NCBI RefSeq assembly: GCF_000002985.6
Contig: NC_003281.10
Location: 13,144,001 to 13,208,000 of the forward strand
Direction of reading: 5' to 3'
Length of the DNA stretch: 64,000 nt
Source: Caenorhabditis elegans
Lineage: Eukaryota > Nematoda > Chromadorea > Rhabditida > Rhabditidae
This document shows, one piece after another, positions 47,101-59,100 of the stretch. The notes beneath the pieces were generated by a model that worked only from the letters and a program-made list of their open reading frames with translations, ran no database searches and was not told the DNA's origin. The position numbers and the translations under genes are program-made. How positions within the stretch are numbered: position 1 is the first letter of the stretch; every line of letters starts with the position of its first letter.

Positions 47101-50100
47101 TCTGATTCTTAAAAAACATTTTAAAGTTCAAAAAAAAACTTAAAAATTCTCGAATTTTCTGTATTTTTGAGAGAAAAACGGAAAAAAAGTAAAAAATTCT
47201 GTACAAAAAAGCATTTTTTCTGCAAAATAATTTTAGAGAAACAAAGAAAAAAAAATCAATATTTGGAAAAATTTAATTTCTTTTTTTGCAGATGTAAAAC
47301 CGAAAAATACAATGAAAATCTGCCGCGAACGTCTGTAATCATCTGTTTCCACAATGAAGCATGGTCAGTGCTTCTCAGAACAGTACACTCGGTTCTTGAA
47401 CGTACTCCCGATCATTTACTGGAAGAAGTTGTGCTGGTTGATGATTTTTCGGATATGGATCACACGAAACGTCCGTTGGAAGAATACATGTCACAGTTTG
47501 GTGGAAAAGTCAAGATTTTGAGAATGGAGAAGCGTGAGGGATTGATTCGAGCAAGACTTCGTGGAGCTGCCGTCGCTACTGGAGAAGTGTTGACTTATTT
47601 GGATTCACATTGCGAGTGCATGGAAGGTAAAAATTAAATTTTCGATCAAAATTTGTACGGGATAAATTTAATTTAGCCTTGATTTTGGAGTTACTGGAAA
47701 TTTCGCGATTTTCGACGTTTTTCGACGAAAAAATACAGTTTTCCTGGTCTTGATAAAACAAATTTTCAAAAAAAAAAAAATCAACAAAAAATCAATTTTG
47801 TGTCAAAAAATGGAAGGTAAAAATTAAATTTTCGACCAAAACTGTATTGGATAAATTTAATTTAGCCCCGATTTTGAAATTACTGGAAATTTTTTCGACG
47901 TAAAAAGCCCGTTTTCCTGGTCTTGTCACGACAAATTTTGGTGAACTCCTTTTATTTTTGTGAAGCTAATAAAATACAAAATGCAGTATAAAAAAAGAAA
48001 AAGTGAAACACAATTGCATAGGCTTTCATTTGAGCATATGCGAAAATTCGATGCTTGGTAAGAAAAGTTTGGGCAAAATTTTTTGTAAAAATGCCAAAAC
48101 CCCTGAAAAAAAAATTTTTAGCAAAAGAAAAACCAAAAATTCAATTTTTCATCAAAATTCCAAAAAAAATCCATTTTCGGTCAAAAAATCTTAAAAAAAC
48201 CAAAAAAATCAGTTTTTCGTCAAAATACCGAGGAAGTCAATTTTTTGGCAAAATGCCAACAAAAAAAAAACAAAAAAATCACTTCTTCGTCAAAATACCA
48301 ACAAAACATCAATTTTTTGTCAAAAAATGGAAGGTAAAAAAATTTTTAAATTTTTTTTCAAATTTTCGATCAAAATTTGTACGGGATAAATTTAATTTAG
48401 CCTCGATTTCAAAATTACTGGAAATTTTTCGCGATTATCGACGTTTTTCGACCAAAAAAAATACAGTTTTTCTGGTCTTGACACGACAAATTTTGGTGTG
48501 CGCAGTAGCCTCTTTTCAATTTTATGAATCTAATAAAATTAGATAATGCAGCAAAAAAAGAAATGAAAAGAAATAAAATTGAAAAAGTTCGGATTTTTTT
48601 TAAAGAAAAAAAATCGTGAAATTTTGCAGTTGGGTACCTGAAAACCCTCAAAAAACCAGCTGAAAGTCGTAAAAAAGGCAAATTTTCAATTTTAAAAAGT
48701 GTTTTGCACAGTGTATTTTTTTTTATTTTTGTATATTTTTGAAAAAAAACAGCTTTATTTATGTCGAATTGAGTCGAATTTCATTTTTTTAAACTTTTTA
48801 GAAGAAAAAATTATTGAAAACCACAAAAAAAAACAATGTTTTCTTCAAAATACAAAAAAAAACCCAAAAAAATCAATTTTTAGAAAAAACAATCGATGTT
48901 TCTTCGAAAAACCAAAAAAAAACCAACAAAAAAATCAGTTTTTCGTCAAAGTAAAACACTAAAAAAAAACAAAAGCTAAAAAAAAAAATAAAAAAATAAA
49001 TCATTTTTTGGCAGAATACCAAAAAATTCAATTTTTCATCAAAATACTGAAATAAAAATCCATTTTTAGTAAAAATTTTAGTAAACAAAAACCTAAAAAA
49101 AAAAACTTCTTCGTTAAATATATTATTAAATACCTACCCCGTCAAAAAGACTTTTAAAAAATCGATTTTTTTTTGTGAAAAAAAAAACCATTTAAAAAAC
49201 CAGAATAAAAACAAGATTTTTTGTGGAAATACTGAAAAATCTTTTTTTTTTTCAAAAAACCAAGAAAAAAAAATCAAAATACCATTTAAAAAACCAAAAA
49301 CAAAATCAATTTTTTGACCAATATTCCGAAAAAATAAATTTTTGCCAAGATAACCAAAAAATAAGTAATATTTTGTCAAAAAAAAGTCAATTTTCCGTCA
49401 AAATACTGAAATACCAAAAAAAATAAATTTTTGATAAAAAATAAAATAAAATAAATTTTTAAAACAATTTTTCGCCAAAATTCCAAAAAATTCAATTTTT
49501 TTGCAAAAAGCCTTTTAAAAAATCGATTTTTTTGTGAAAAAAAACCATTTAAAAAACCAGAATAAAAACAAGATTTTTTGTGGAAATTCCAAAAATTTTT
49601 TTTTCGAAAAACTAGCAAAATACGATTTTTCGCCAAAAAACAATTATTTTTTCCAAGAAAAAAAAACCTAAAAATTCACCAATATATTGGGGCCGTTTGG
49701 AGCAATTTAACCCTATAACACTGCAACTTTTTCCTCACGAGGGACGAGGAAAAGTGGTTTCTAGGCCATGGCCGAGGTCCGACAAGTTTCATCGGCCATT
49801 TATCTTGCTTTGTTTTCCGCCTGTTTTCTTTTGTTTTTCACAGCTTTTTCCCGTTTTTTCTTATTAAAACTGATAAATAAATACTTTTCGCAGATGCTAA
49901 AACAATTTTCAAGTAAAAAAATTATGTATTCAGTGGGCAACCAGCGGTGAAAGTGGGCATTGTAATATGATGGATTACGGGAATACAAAACCTAAACTTT
50001 TTCTGAAACATGATACATATGCTGCTTAGATGCTGAAATTACCTGATTTTCATAACGAGACCGCTGAAAAAGTTTTGAGGTTTTCAAAATTCAACTTTTT

Positions 50101-53100
50101 TGGTGAAAAAGTCGAGATTTTCGCACAAAAAGTTGAATTTTGAAAACCTCAAAACTTTTTCAGCGGTCTCGTTATGAAAATCAGGTAATTTCAACATCTA
50201 AGCAGCATATGTATCATGTTTCAGAAAAAGTTTAGGTTTTGTATTCCCGTAATCCATCATATTGCATTGACCACTTTCACCGCTGCTTGTCCACTGAATA
50301 CATGATTTTTTACTTGGAAATTGTTTTAGCATCTGCAAAAAATATTTATTTATCAGTTTTATTAAGAAAAACGAAAAAAAATCGATGAAAAACGAAAGAA
50401 AACAGGCGGAAAACAAAGCAAGATAAATGGCCGCTGAAACTTGTCGGCCCCTCGGCCATGGCCTAGAAACCACTTTTCCTCGTCCCTCGTGAGGAAAAAG
50501 TTGCAGTGTATAAAAATCAATATTTCAGGATGGATGGAGCCTCTACTCGACCGAATAAAACGTGATCCAACTACAGTAGTCTGCCCAGTAATTGATGTGA
50601 TCGATGACAATACATTCGAATATCATCATTCAAAAGCCTACTTCACAAGTGTCGGTGGATTCGATTGGGGACTTCAATTCAATTGGCACTCGATTCCGGA
50701 GAGAGATCGCAAGAATCGAACACGTCCAATCGATCCAGTACGATCACCTACGATGGCTGGTGGTCTCTTCTCGATTGATAAGAAATATTTCGAAAAACTC
50801 GGAACTTATGATCCTGGATTCGATATTTGGGGAGGAGAGAACTTGGAGCTGTCCTTTAAAGTACGGGGAAATTGAAATTTTTTTTTTTTCCGAAAAAAAA
50901 AACGAAAAAAAATCGAATTTTTGAAAGAATTGCCTTAAAAAACGAAAAATCAAAATTAAAAAAAAATTTCCTTTTAAAAAACCAAAAACCAATTTTTTGT
51001 TGATTTTCCAGAAAAAAAAAACGAAAAATCAATTTTTTTTTCTAATTTTCATGAAAAAACGGAAATTTTTTGTGATTTTTATTGAACAAAAATTTATTTT
51101 CCGGAAAATCGATTTAAAAAAATTTCCGAAAAAAAGAGAAATCGATTTTTCAATTTCCATAAACAACGGAAATTTTTTGTGATTTTCCGGAAAAAAAAGA
51201 AGAAAAATCAATTTTTTTTTATATTCCGGAAAAACGAAAAATTAATTTTTTTAAAATTTCCCTAAAAAACTGTGTTTTTTTTTGTGATTTTCCGAAAAAA
51301 AAACGAAAAAAAAATCGAATTTTTAAAACAATTGCCTTAAAAAAAAACAAAAAATCGAAAATTTTTTTTAATTTCCCTAAAAACTGAAGTAAACGAAAAA
51401 TCGATTTATTCCAAAAAATTTTCCTTTAAAAAAAAATCGAAAAATCGATTTTCTTGCAATTATCTGTAAAAAAACGAGAAGTCGATAAAAAAAATCAATT
51501 TTTTTTGAAAATTGGCTAAAATTCCGAAAAATTTTCAAATTTTTGCTCATTTTGATCAGAAAAAAATATAGGAAAACCTAGAAATTTCTTTTACAAAAAT
51601 GTTGTCGATTTACGAAGTATTTTGTACTACACGTGGACTATTTTTTGCAGTTTTTGGCTGGAATTCTTATCTTTTTCTGATTCTTAAAAAACATTTTAAA
51701 GTTCAAAAAAAAACTTAAAAATTCTCGAATTTTCTGTATTTTTGAGAGAAAAACGGAAAAAAAGTAGAAAATTCTGTACAAAAAAGCATTTTTTCTGCAA
51801 AATAATTTTAAAAATCAAAGAAAAAAAAATCAATGTTTGGAAAAATATTTTAGAAAATTGGAAAAGAAAATTTTGTCAAAAAAGATTTTTAAAAATATTA
51901 AACAAATTTAATTTTTTAATTTAAAAAAAAAAAATTGAAATTCACGAAAAAAAATTTTTTTGGACTTTCGGCTCAACATTTTTTTTTTCCAGATCTGGAT
52001 GTGTGGAGGTACACTGGAAATCGTGCCATGCTCTCACGTTGGACACGTCTTCCGTAAGCGTTCACCGTACAAATGGAGAACTGGAGTCAATGTGCTGAAA
52101 AGAAATTCGATTCGTCTGGCTGAAGTTTGGCTCGATGATTATAAAACATACTATTACGAGAGAATCAATAATCAATTGGTAAAAGGATTTGAGACCCCAC
52201 GAAAAAGGGCAATCTGCGGGAAGAGGATCTACCAACGCCTTTTTTTCCGATGAAAAAAAAAAAAGTTTTTTGAAAAATTTATTTTCTCATTAAAAAGCGG
52301 AGCAATTTATTCGCAAAATTGTTTCAAAAAATTATTCATTTCAATTTATATCGATTTTTTCTTGAAAAACATAAGAAAATATAGAAATTTCTACAGTGCA
52401 TTTTTTCATTTTTTTCCACTTCTACGAATTTAAAGGGGGCGCATTCATGCGGAAGGGTCTTGCCGCGCATTCAGTCATCATTTTTAACAGTTTCGATCTA
52501 CGCGTGATCTCCGCGAATTTTGAACAGACTTTGTTAAAAATGATGACTAAATGCGCGGCAAGACCCTTCCGCATAAATGCGCCCCCTTTAAATTCGTAGA
52601 AGTGGAAAAAAAATGCACTGTACATTTTGAGATATTTTGAAAAAAAAAACTGAATTCGTTTTTCCGGAACATTTTTTTCCCGGAAAATTAATAATAAATT
52701 TCAATATTTCGTCCAGATTTTTTGAAATTTTCATTAAAAAAAAAAAGAAATTTCTACATTTTGAGATATTTTGAAAAAAAATTAATTTGTTTTCCAAATG
52801 TTTTTTTATTTGGAAAATGAAAAATTGGATTTTCAAAAAAAAAGAAGTTTTTTTTTTAATTGAGAAAAATGACCAAAGTTTCAAGATATATGTAAATATA
52901 AATAAAAAATAAAAATTCTAAACATCGAAACCAAAAAAAATCGAATTTTGTTTTATATTGAACTTTTTTAGAAAAAAATCATATTTTTCTAGAAAAATTA
53001 TTTGTAAAATATGATTTTTTTTAAAGTTGGAAGTACAGCAAGGAGATTTTTTGGTCTCAAAATTAAAAAAAAAACCAATTTTCCATCAAAATATTAAAAA

Positions 53101-56100
53101 AATACAAAAAATCAATTTTTCGTCAAAAAACCAACAAAAAAAATTAATAAATCAATTTTTCATTAAAATACCAAAAAAAAATTAATAAATCAATTTTTCA
53201 TCAAAATACCAAAAAAAAACCAAAAAATCAATTTTTCATCAAAATACCAAAAAAAACCAAAAAAAAAAAAATTTTTGCCAAAATATAAAAAAAATCCAAA
53301 AAATCAATTTTTCATCAAAATATTTAAAAAATACAAAAAATCAATTTTTCGTCAAAAAACCAAAAAAAAAATTAATAAATCAATTTTTGCCAAAATACCA
53401 AAAAAAAACCAAAAAATCAATTTTCGTTACAATATCAAAAAAAAAACCAATAAATCAATTTTTTGCCAAAATACCAAAAAAAAACCCCAAAAAAAGTCCC
53501 AACCCTAGCTGGACCCGTGATCCAGATCCCCCTCTAGTAGATTCCGCTTTCAGTGGCGCCTCTCAAAATTAGTAGTGGAAACAAATCTATGAAAACTATA
53601 ATTTTCCAGGGTGATTTCGGAGACATTTCCTCTCGTAAAAAGCTTCGTGAAGATCTTGGCTGTAAATCATTCAAATGGTATTTGGATAATATTTACCCGG
53701 AACTTTTTGTCCCTGGAGAATCTGTTGCCAAAGGAGAGGTACGTCTAATTTTTTGTTTAACTAAAAAAAATTTCATATAAAAATCCTTTTTTTCCATAGA
53801 AAAATAAGTTATCTCTAATATTGTAGGACCTCTAATTTAATTCTAACTGAAAATTTGCGATGCTGCACGGAAAAAGAGGCGGAGCCTCGTTTTGCAAACC
53901 TGCGGCGCGTTTTTTATGCTAAAATGCTTGATTTTGGATTGTTTTTTTTTTCGAAAACGAGATCAATTTTTTCGCCAAAAACACGAAAAAACGGGAAAAT
54001 TAAGAGTTTTTTTCGCAAAAATTCAAAAAAAAATTTTTTTTCACTAAAAACACGAATTTTCAGACAAAATTTGATCATTTTCATCGGAAAAAACTCAGAA
54101 AAATTAGCGAAAATGGTCCAAAATTGACAAATTTCAGCTAAAAACTGCAAAATTATTTTAAAAAACGCGAATTTTCCCACAAAATTTGACCATTAAAAAA
54201 AAAGACTTTAAAAAAATCAGTCGAAAAATGCGCCGCACATTTGCAAAACGCCGCCACGCCTCTTTTTCTGTGCGGCACTGCAATGTCCCGCTTCCCCTAA
54301 AGTGCTTGACTTACAATTGGGATTTTTTAAATTTTTTTTTTTGGCAAAAATCTTATTTAATTTCTGGGTACGTCTTTTTGGTTCAGCCCCCTTAATTCGT
54401 TGTGTACGTCCATTATTAATTTTTAATTTTTTGAAAAAAGAAATATCGATTTTTTTTGACTAACAAAAACAAAACAAATAAGTTTAAAATTTAATTTGAA
54501 AAAAAAAACTATATGATTATCGATCTCTGACCGTGGTACTCTCTGTGTATAAATATATTTTTTCAAAAAAATTTTCCTTTCGTGCCGGATTACTGTACCT
54601 ACATTAAAGTTTTCACGTCCTGTCATCGTCTTTGCATGAATTTGTATGTTATTGCTGTAATTTTTCCAAAAAAAAAAAACATTTAATTCAGTGATGTGCA
54701 GCGAATTTTTTCGGCAAATGCACAAAGCTGGCTTATTTCAACATGATAATTTAACATTTTTGATCTAAAATTGACATAGAAATGTAGAAAAAGGTTCGTT
54801 CCATCTTAAAATAACATTTTTTTTTGTTGAAAGCATTGAAAAAACCCCTCAACAGTACTTTAAAGTTGCCGTTTGTCGAAAAGGAATAGTTTAAAAATTT
54901 TCGACAAACGGCAACTTTTAGGCACTATTGAGGGGGCTTTTAAAGGCTTTCAACAAAAAAAATGTTATTTTAAGATGGAACGAACCTTTTTCTACATTTC
55001 TATGTCAATTTTATTAGGTCTCCAAATAAGTTCCGGGTCAAAAATCATAACTTTGTTCGCTGCGAATCGATTTTTATGAAATTGTGGGAATTTATGTTAT
55101 CAACCATGATCTTTCATTTGACAATAGTCACAAAATTTTTTGGCCGTCCGAAGTGCTCGTACTCGGAGCCAATTTTTTCAGGCATTTTTCAGATCTCGTT
55201 TCTTTTCAGGTTTCAACTGAGGTTTGTGTGCGGATATTGTTTAATTTAGTACACAATGTAAGAAAACAAGAAAGTTTGAAAAAAAATCCGTCCAAAAAAA
55301 TTTTTTTTGTCGATCGTCAAAAAATCTTCAAAACAATTTTTGTCGAAAATTCTTGATTTTTCATACAAAAATGATGTAACCATGTGCAAACTATTTTTAC
55401 ACATACAAAAAATTTCAATTTAGTGGGTCGCACTAAAAAAAATAACAAAAAACACAGCTTTTTCTAACTATTTTCGAGTTTTTGGAGTATTTCTCGAGAT
55501 CCAAATTTCATACTCAAATGTTTTGTATGTGTAAAAATAGTTTGCACATGGTTACATCATTTTTGTATAAAAATTCAAGAACTTTCGACAAAAATTTTTT
55601 TGCAGATTTTTTGACGTGCGACAAAAAAATTTTTTTCGGACGGATTTTTTTTCAAACTTTTCTTGTTTTCTCACATTGTGTACTAAATTAAGCAATATCC
55701 GCACACAAACCTCAGTTGAAACCTGAAAAGAAACGAGATCTGAAAAATGCCTGAAAAAATTGGCTCCGAGTACGGGCACTTCGGACGGCCAAAACATTTT
55801 GTGACTATTGTCAAATGAAAGATCATGGTTGATAACATGAATTCCCACAATTTCATAAAAATCGATTCGCAGCGAACAAAGTTATGATTTTTGATCCGGA
55901 ACTTATTTGGAGACCTAATAGATCAAATATGTTAAATTATCATGTTGAAATAAGTAGTTTTGTGCCTTTGCCGAAAAATGCCGCACAGCCCTGATTTGAT
56001 TTGATTCCTTAATTTCACACTGCTTGAAATCCTAGAATGTATGCTTTGAATGCTGTTTTGCATGATTTTTCATCCATTGTTACCACCAGCCCCTATAACA

Positions 56101-59100
56101 ACAATGCTAACAACCAGTTTTTCCTCATTTAATACAAAAAACCAAGTACATCGAAATGTGAGCACATAGTTTTAATGATTATTTTAGTGTTAACCCGTTT
56201 CTTTCACAAATTTAATATTACCGGTACAGAGAGTGTAGATAGTTAGAGAGTGCCAGACATCCGGGACCCAATGGGGCGGGGCGCGCGGAAGAGACGATTT
56301 GTGTCGATTTACGAAATTTTCCTCGTTGTCATCATTTCGTAAATCGACACAAATCGTCTTCCGCGCACCCCGCCCCGTTGGGTCCCGGATGTCTGGCACT
56401 CTCTAACTATCTACACTCTCTGTACCGGTAATATATTAGAGTTGCGAAATCTGAGACATTGCCGTTGTTAGACTAAAAATGAGCCAGGGTGTGCTTCAAA
56501 ATTTTGGAGAAAAGGCTTTTTTTCAGCTTAAATTTCCAATTTTGTCAGTGCAATTCTTTCAAAATTTGAGATTTTTGCTGTGAAAAAATATTTAAGAAAA
56601 TTTATACAGATTTCGCTATTCTATTTTACTGTTTCACAAGAGCACATATATCTAATTCAAGGCTTGTATTGAATAATTTATTTTCAAAAAACAAAAAAAA
56701 CCCATTTTTCTATCTCTTTATCTATCTATCTATCTATCTTTGTCTTGATGTGGTTGTTTGGTGTTTGAAGGTGCGCAACAGTGCGGTGCAACCCGCACGA
56801 TGTCTCGATTGCATGGTAGGCCGGCACGAAAAGAATCGTCCCGTCGGTACGTACCAGTGTCACGGTCAGGGCGGAAATCAGGTTAGTCTCTCGGAGTTGG
56901 ATCCTTTGGTTTCAGCTGCGAAACGCGCAAACGTCCCAGTGTCTGGATAGTGCAGTCGGAGAGGAGGTCGAGAATAAGGCGATCACGCCGTATCCGTGTC
57001 ATGAGCAAGGAGGAAATCAGGTTGGAAACGGGAAACTGATGCTGATGCTGATGCTGTTGATGTTTGGATCGAAATGAAGATCGTGGAGAGAGCATCGGAG
57101 AGAGCCTATAGAAATTTTTCGGGAATTTTCACTTAGAACACCCATCTATCGCTTATAAGGGATTTATTATTCAAACAAAAAAAACTGAAAATAAGTACAA
57201 ATTGGTCTGAAATACCACAAACAAAAACAGCAAAAAATCAACCAATCAGCGTCTTCGAACTCCGCCCACGCCGTCTGATTGGTTGAAAAATGGGCGGAGC
57301 AAATCGCTGATTGGTCTGGCAGTTTAGACTTTAGAGAGGATTAAAAAGCGAAAAAGAAAATGTATTTTCAATGAGAACTACAAAACCAATCAGCAACCGC
57401 CCACTATTCAACCAATCAGACGAAGTGTGCGGAGTTTGAAGCCGCTGATTGGCTTGAAGATGGGCGTAGCTTCTTAATTTTTATGGCATTCAAACATGAA
57501 GTTTATCCAAGTTTGTAGGCCATGCAACCCCCGCACGGTTTTGTTTGCAAAAAAAAGTGTGCGGGGGTTGCGAAATTTATACTTTCTGTTCCGCCCACTG
57601 AATCCTGTTCTAGTGGGGGTCTCCAATTTTGGCCTGGAACGAATCAGCGTCTTCGAACTCCGCCCACGCCGTCTGATTGGTTGAAAGGTGGGCGGAGTGA
57701 ATCGCTGATAAGTCTAGCAATTTAGACCCATTCTCATTTGCGACCGAGGTAGCACTATAATGAGAACTGCAAAACCAATCAGCGATTCGCTCCGCCCACT
57801 CTTCAACTAATCAGCGTCTTCGAACTCTGCCCACTCCGTCTGATTGGTAGGAAAATGGGCGGAGCGAAGCGTGGATTGGCCTTGAAGTTGTCACTTTAGA
57901 AGTAATTTAGAAGTATAAAGAAAACTGTAAAATAACAACTGCTAAACCAATCAGCGATTTGCTCCGCCTAACCAATCAGCCGAAGTGGGCGGAGCGCGAA
58001 GACGCTGATTGGTTTAGCAGTTTTTATTTTAGATTTTTCTTTATACTTTTCAACTACCTCTACAGTGAACTTCACGACCAATCAGCGATTCGCTTCGTCC
58101 ACTATTCAACCAATGAGACGAAGTGGGCGGAGCTCGAGGACGCTGATTGGCTGGGCAGGTTTTCAGGGGAAAAAAATCAAATAGAGAATTACACTGCGCT
58201 AGAAAACTAAATTATGTGTTGCTGGGATCGTGTGTTTGGTGAAAATGAAAATGAATGGCTCTTTTTTTTTCAAATTTTCTCAGTTATTTAATGTTCTTCC
58301 AACAAGATTACTAATTCACAAGATATGTATACACCGAAAGTCTGTTTTTCTTTTCATGTTCACCAAATCACATTCTCTCAACATCACATCTCTTTTTCCT
58401 TTTAAATTAATTAGAAGTTTACTACTATAAGTATTTATTTTAAATAGATTTAAATAAAAATGAAATTAGAAAATCGCATAACACAGATGCGGAACGCTGG
58501 CGGCAAAAACCGTCAATGTATCGACTACAAACCGTCAGGCGGGAAGACAGTCGGCATGTATCAGTGCCATAATCAGGGTGGAAATCAGGTTTGGAAAAAA
58601 AAAATGGATATACGCAAAATTATTTTTTTATAGTTTGGTCTTAAATGGTTTAATTAATAATAATTCAAAAAGTTCAGTTTGAATAGATATTTCAGTATAA
58701 AACATGCGAAACACGTGGTGGCAGGCTGTCCCATTACGGTTTGATCTACAAAAAATGCGGGATTTTTAACCCCAAAAAAATGTGACGTCAGCACGTTCTT
58801 TACCATGCCAAATCAGATTGAAAACTCTACGTCTCAACTCCCGCATATTTTGTAGATCTACGTAGATCAAACCGAAATGGGACACTCTGACACCGAAACA
58901 CAAAATTCTGAGAATGCGTATTGCACAACATAATTGACGCGCAAAATATAACTATCTCGTAGCGAAAACTAGAGTAATCCTTTAAATGACAACGGTAGCG
59001 CTTGCCGTAAATCGACACAGGCGCTACAGTAGTCATTTAAAGGATTACTGTAGTTTTCGCTACGAGATATAGTTATATTTTGCGCGTCAAATATATTGCG

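Noticed and set aside
52396..52625. Two near-identical 67-aa frames on opposite strands
   Set aside because: Mirror image of one palindrome (family E).
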